Below are positions 5,140-5,192 of a stretch of 5,192 nt of DNA, one piece after another (the first letter of the stretch is position 1; the number at the start of each line of letters is the position of its first letter). Origin of the DNA: Acholeplasmataceae bacterium (GTDB taxonomy: Bacteria; Bacillota_I; Bacilli_A; Acholeplasmatales; Acholeplasmataceae); assembly GCA_028690555.1 (NCBI GenBank), contig JAQVBA010000074.1, positions 1 to 5,192 on the forward strand, read 5' to 3'. The notes beneath the pieces were generated by a model. That model did not search any database. It saw only the letters and a program-made list of their open reading frames with translations, and had not been told where the DNA came from. A program made the position numbers and the translations under genes.

Positions 5140-5192
5140 TCATCTTATAGCTATAAGGAGACTCGTGGAAAAGAGGGCCGTACTTCCCGTGA
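5140..5192 (-). pseudogene. Fragment of a second CARF regulator gene (truncated, edge)
   Basis: Read on the minus strand from the right edge, the frame gives TGSTALFSTSLLIAIR and then a TGA at 5142-5140. This matches TGGTALFSTSLFLMAI of the CARF protein encoded at 130-915 (residues 110-125). At DNA level 5160-5192 matches 558-590 at 31 of 33 positions. A 3-base gap follows, and weaker similarity extends to 5147 (542 in the first copy). The second Gly of the TGGT ligand motif is Ser and the frame ends where the intact gene continues for about 135 more codons. It is probably the dead 3' end of a duplicated regulator gene whose 5' part lies outside the window. Confidence 0.6.
5147..5192. repeat. 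Direct repeat, copy 2 (right edge)
   Basis: Partner of 542-590 in the same orientation, with one 3-base deletion and two substitutions in the best 33 bp. The match reaches the last base of the window, so the true repeat is probably longer. Homologous recombination between the copies could duplicate or excise the whole module. Confidence 0.65.

Overview
The window looks like an accessory (defence-type) region from a methanogenic euryarchaeon, probably of the Methanomicrobia. The reasons are moderate-to-low GC, archaeal-style TATA-like promoters, two or three apparently leaderless genes, one GGTGA-type Shine-Dalgarno site, and a CARF regulator of a type common in euryarchaea. The lineage is inferred from style, not from a marker gene.

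Layout. Positions 1-55 (minus) hold at most the first codons of a gene leaving the window. A stem-loop at 83-127 probably ends transcription of the minus-strand gene at 130-915, which encodes a 261-aa CARF plus winged-helix regulator. Divergent from it, after a 94-bp promoter region, lies a 291-aa radical SAM protein (1010-1885) with the sequence signature of viperin, i.e. a prokaryotic viperin (pVip) expected to make chain-terminating ddh-nucleotides. After a T-run terminator and a second promoter region comes a 41-aa basic, hydrophilic protein resembling the seed-maturation-protein (SMP) motif (2117-2242). Next is an 872-aa protein (2359-4977) with an unrecognised N-terminal domain, central TPR repeats and a C-terminal HEPN-like domain with an RNxxxH motif. 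The right edge (5147-5192) carries a diverged fragment of the same CARF gene in the same orientation, so the viperin and TPR-HEPN genes sit between two direct copies of part of the regulator gene.

The strongest new signal is a tripartite DNA element, TAGTTTC-N9-GAAACWGTTTCA. It occurs twice with identical spacing: between the CARF and viperin genes (945-972), and just upstream of the promoter of the small SMP-like gene (2025-2052). It ties the regulator, viperin and downstream genes into one likely regulon. The working model, which is inference, is as follows. The CARF protein senses a nucleotide signal and controls viperin, which makes antiviral nucleotide analogues. It also controls the small stress-type protein and possibly the TPR-HEPN protein, a candidate RNA-cleaving effector. 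No Cas proteins, CRISPR array, cyclic-oligonucleotide synthase or nucleotide kinase is visible here, so the signal source is unknown.
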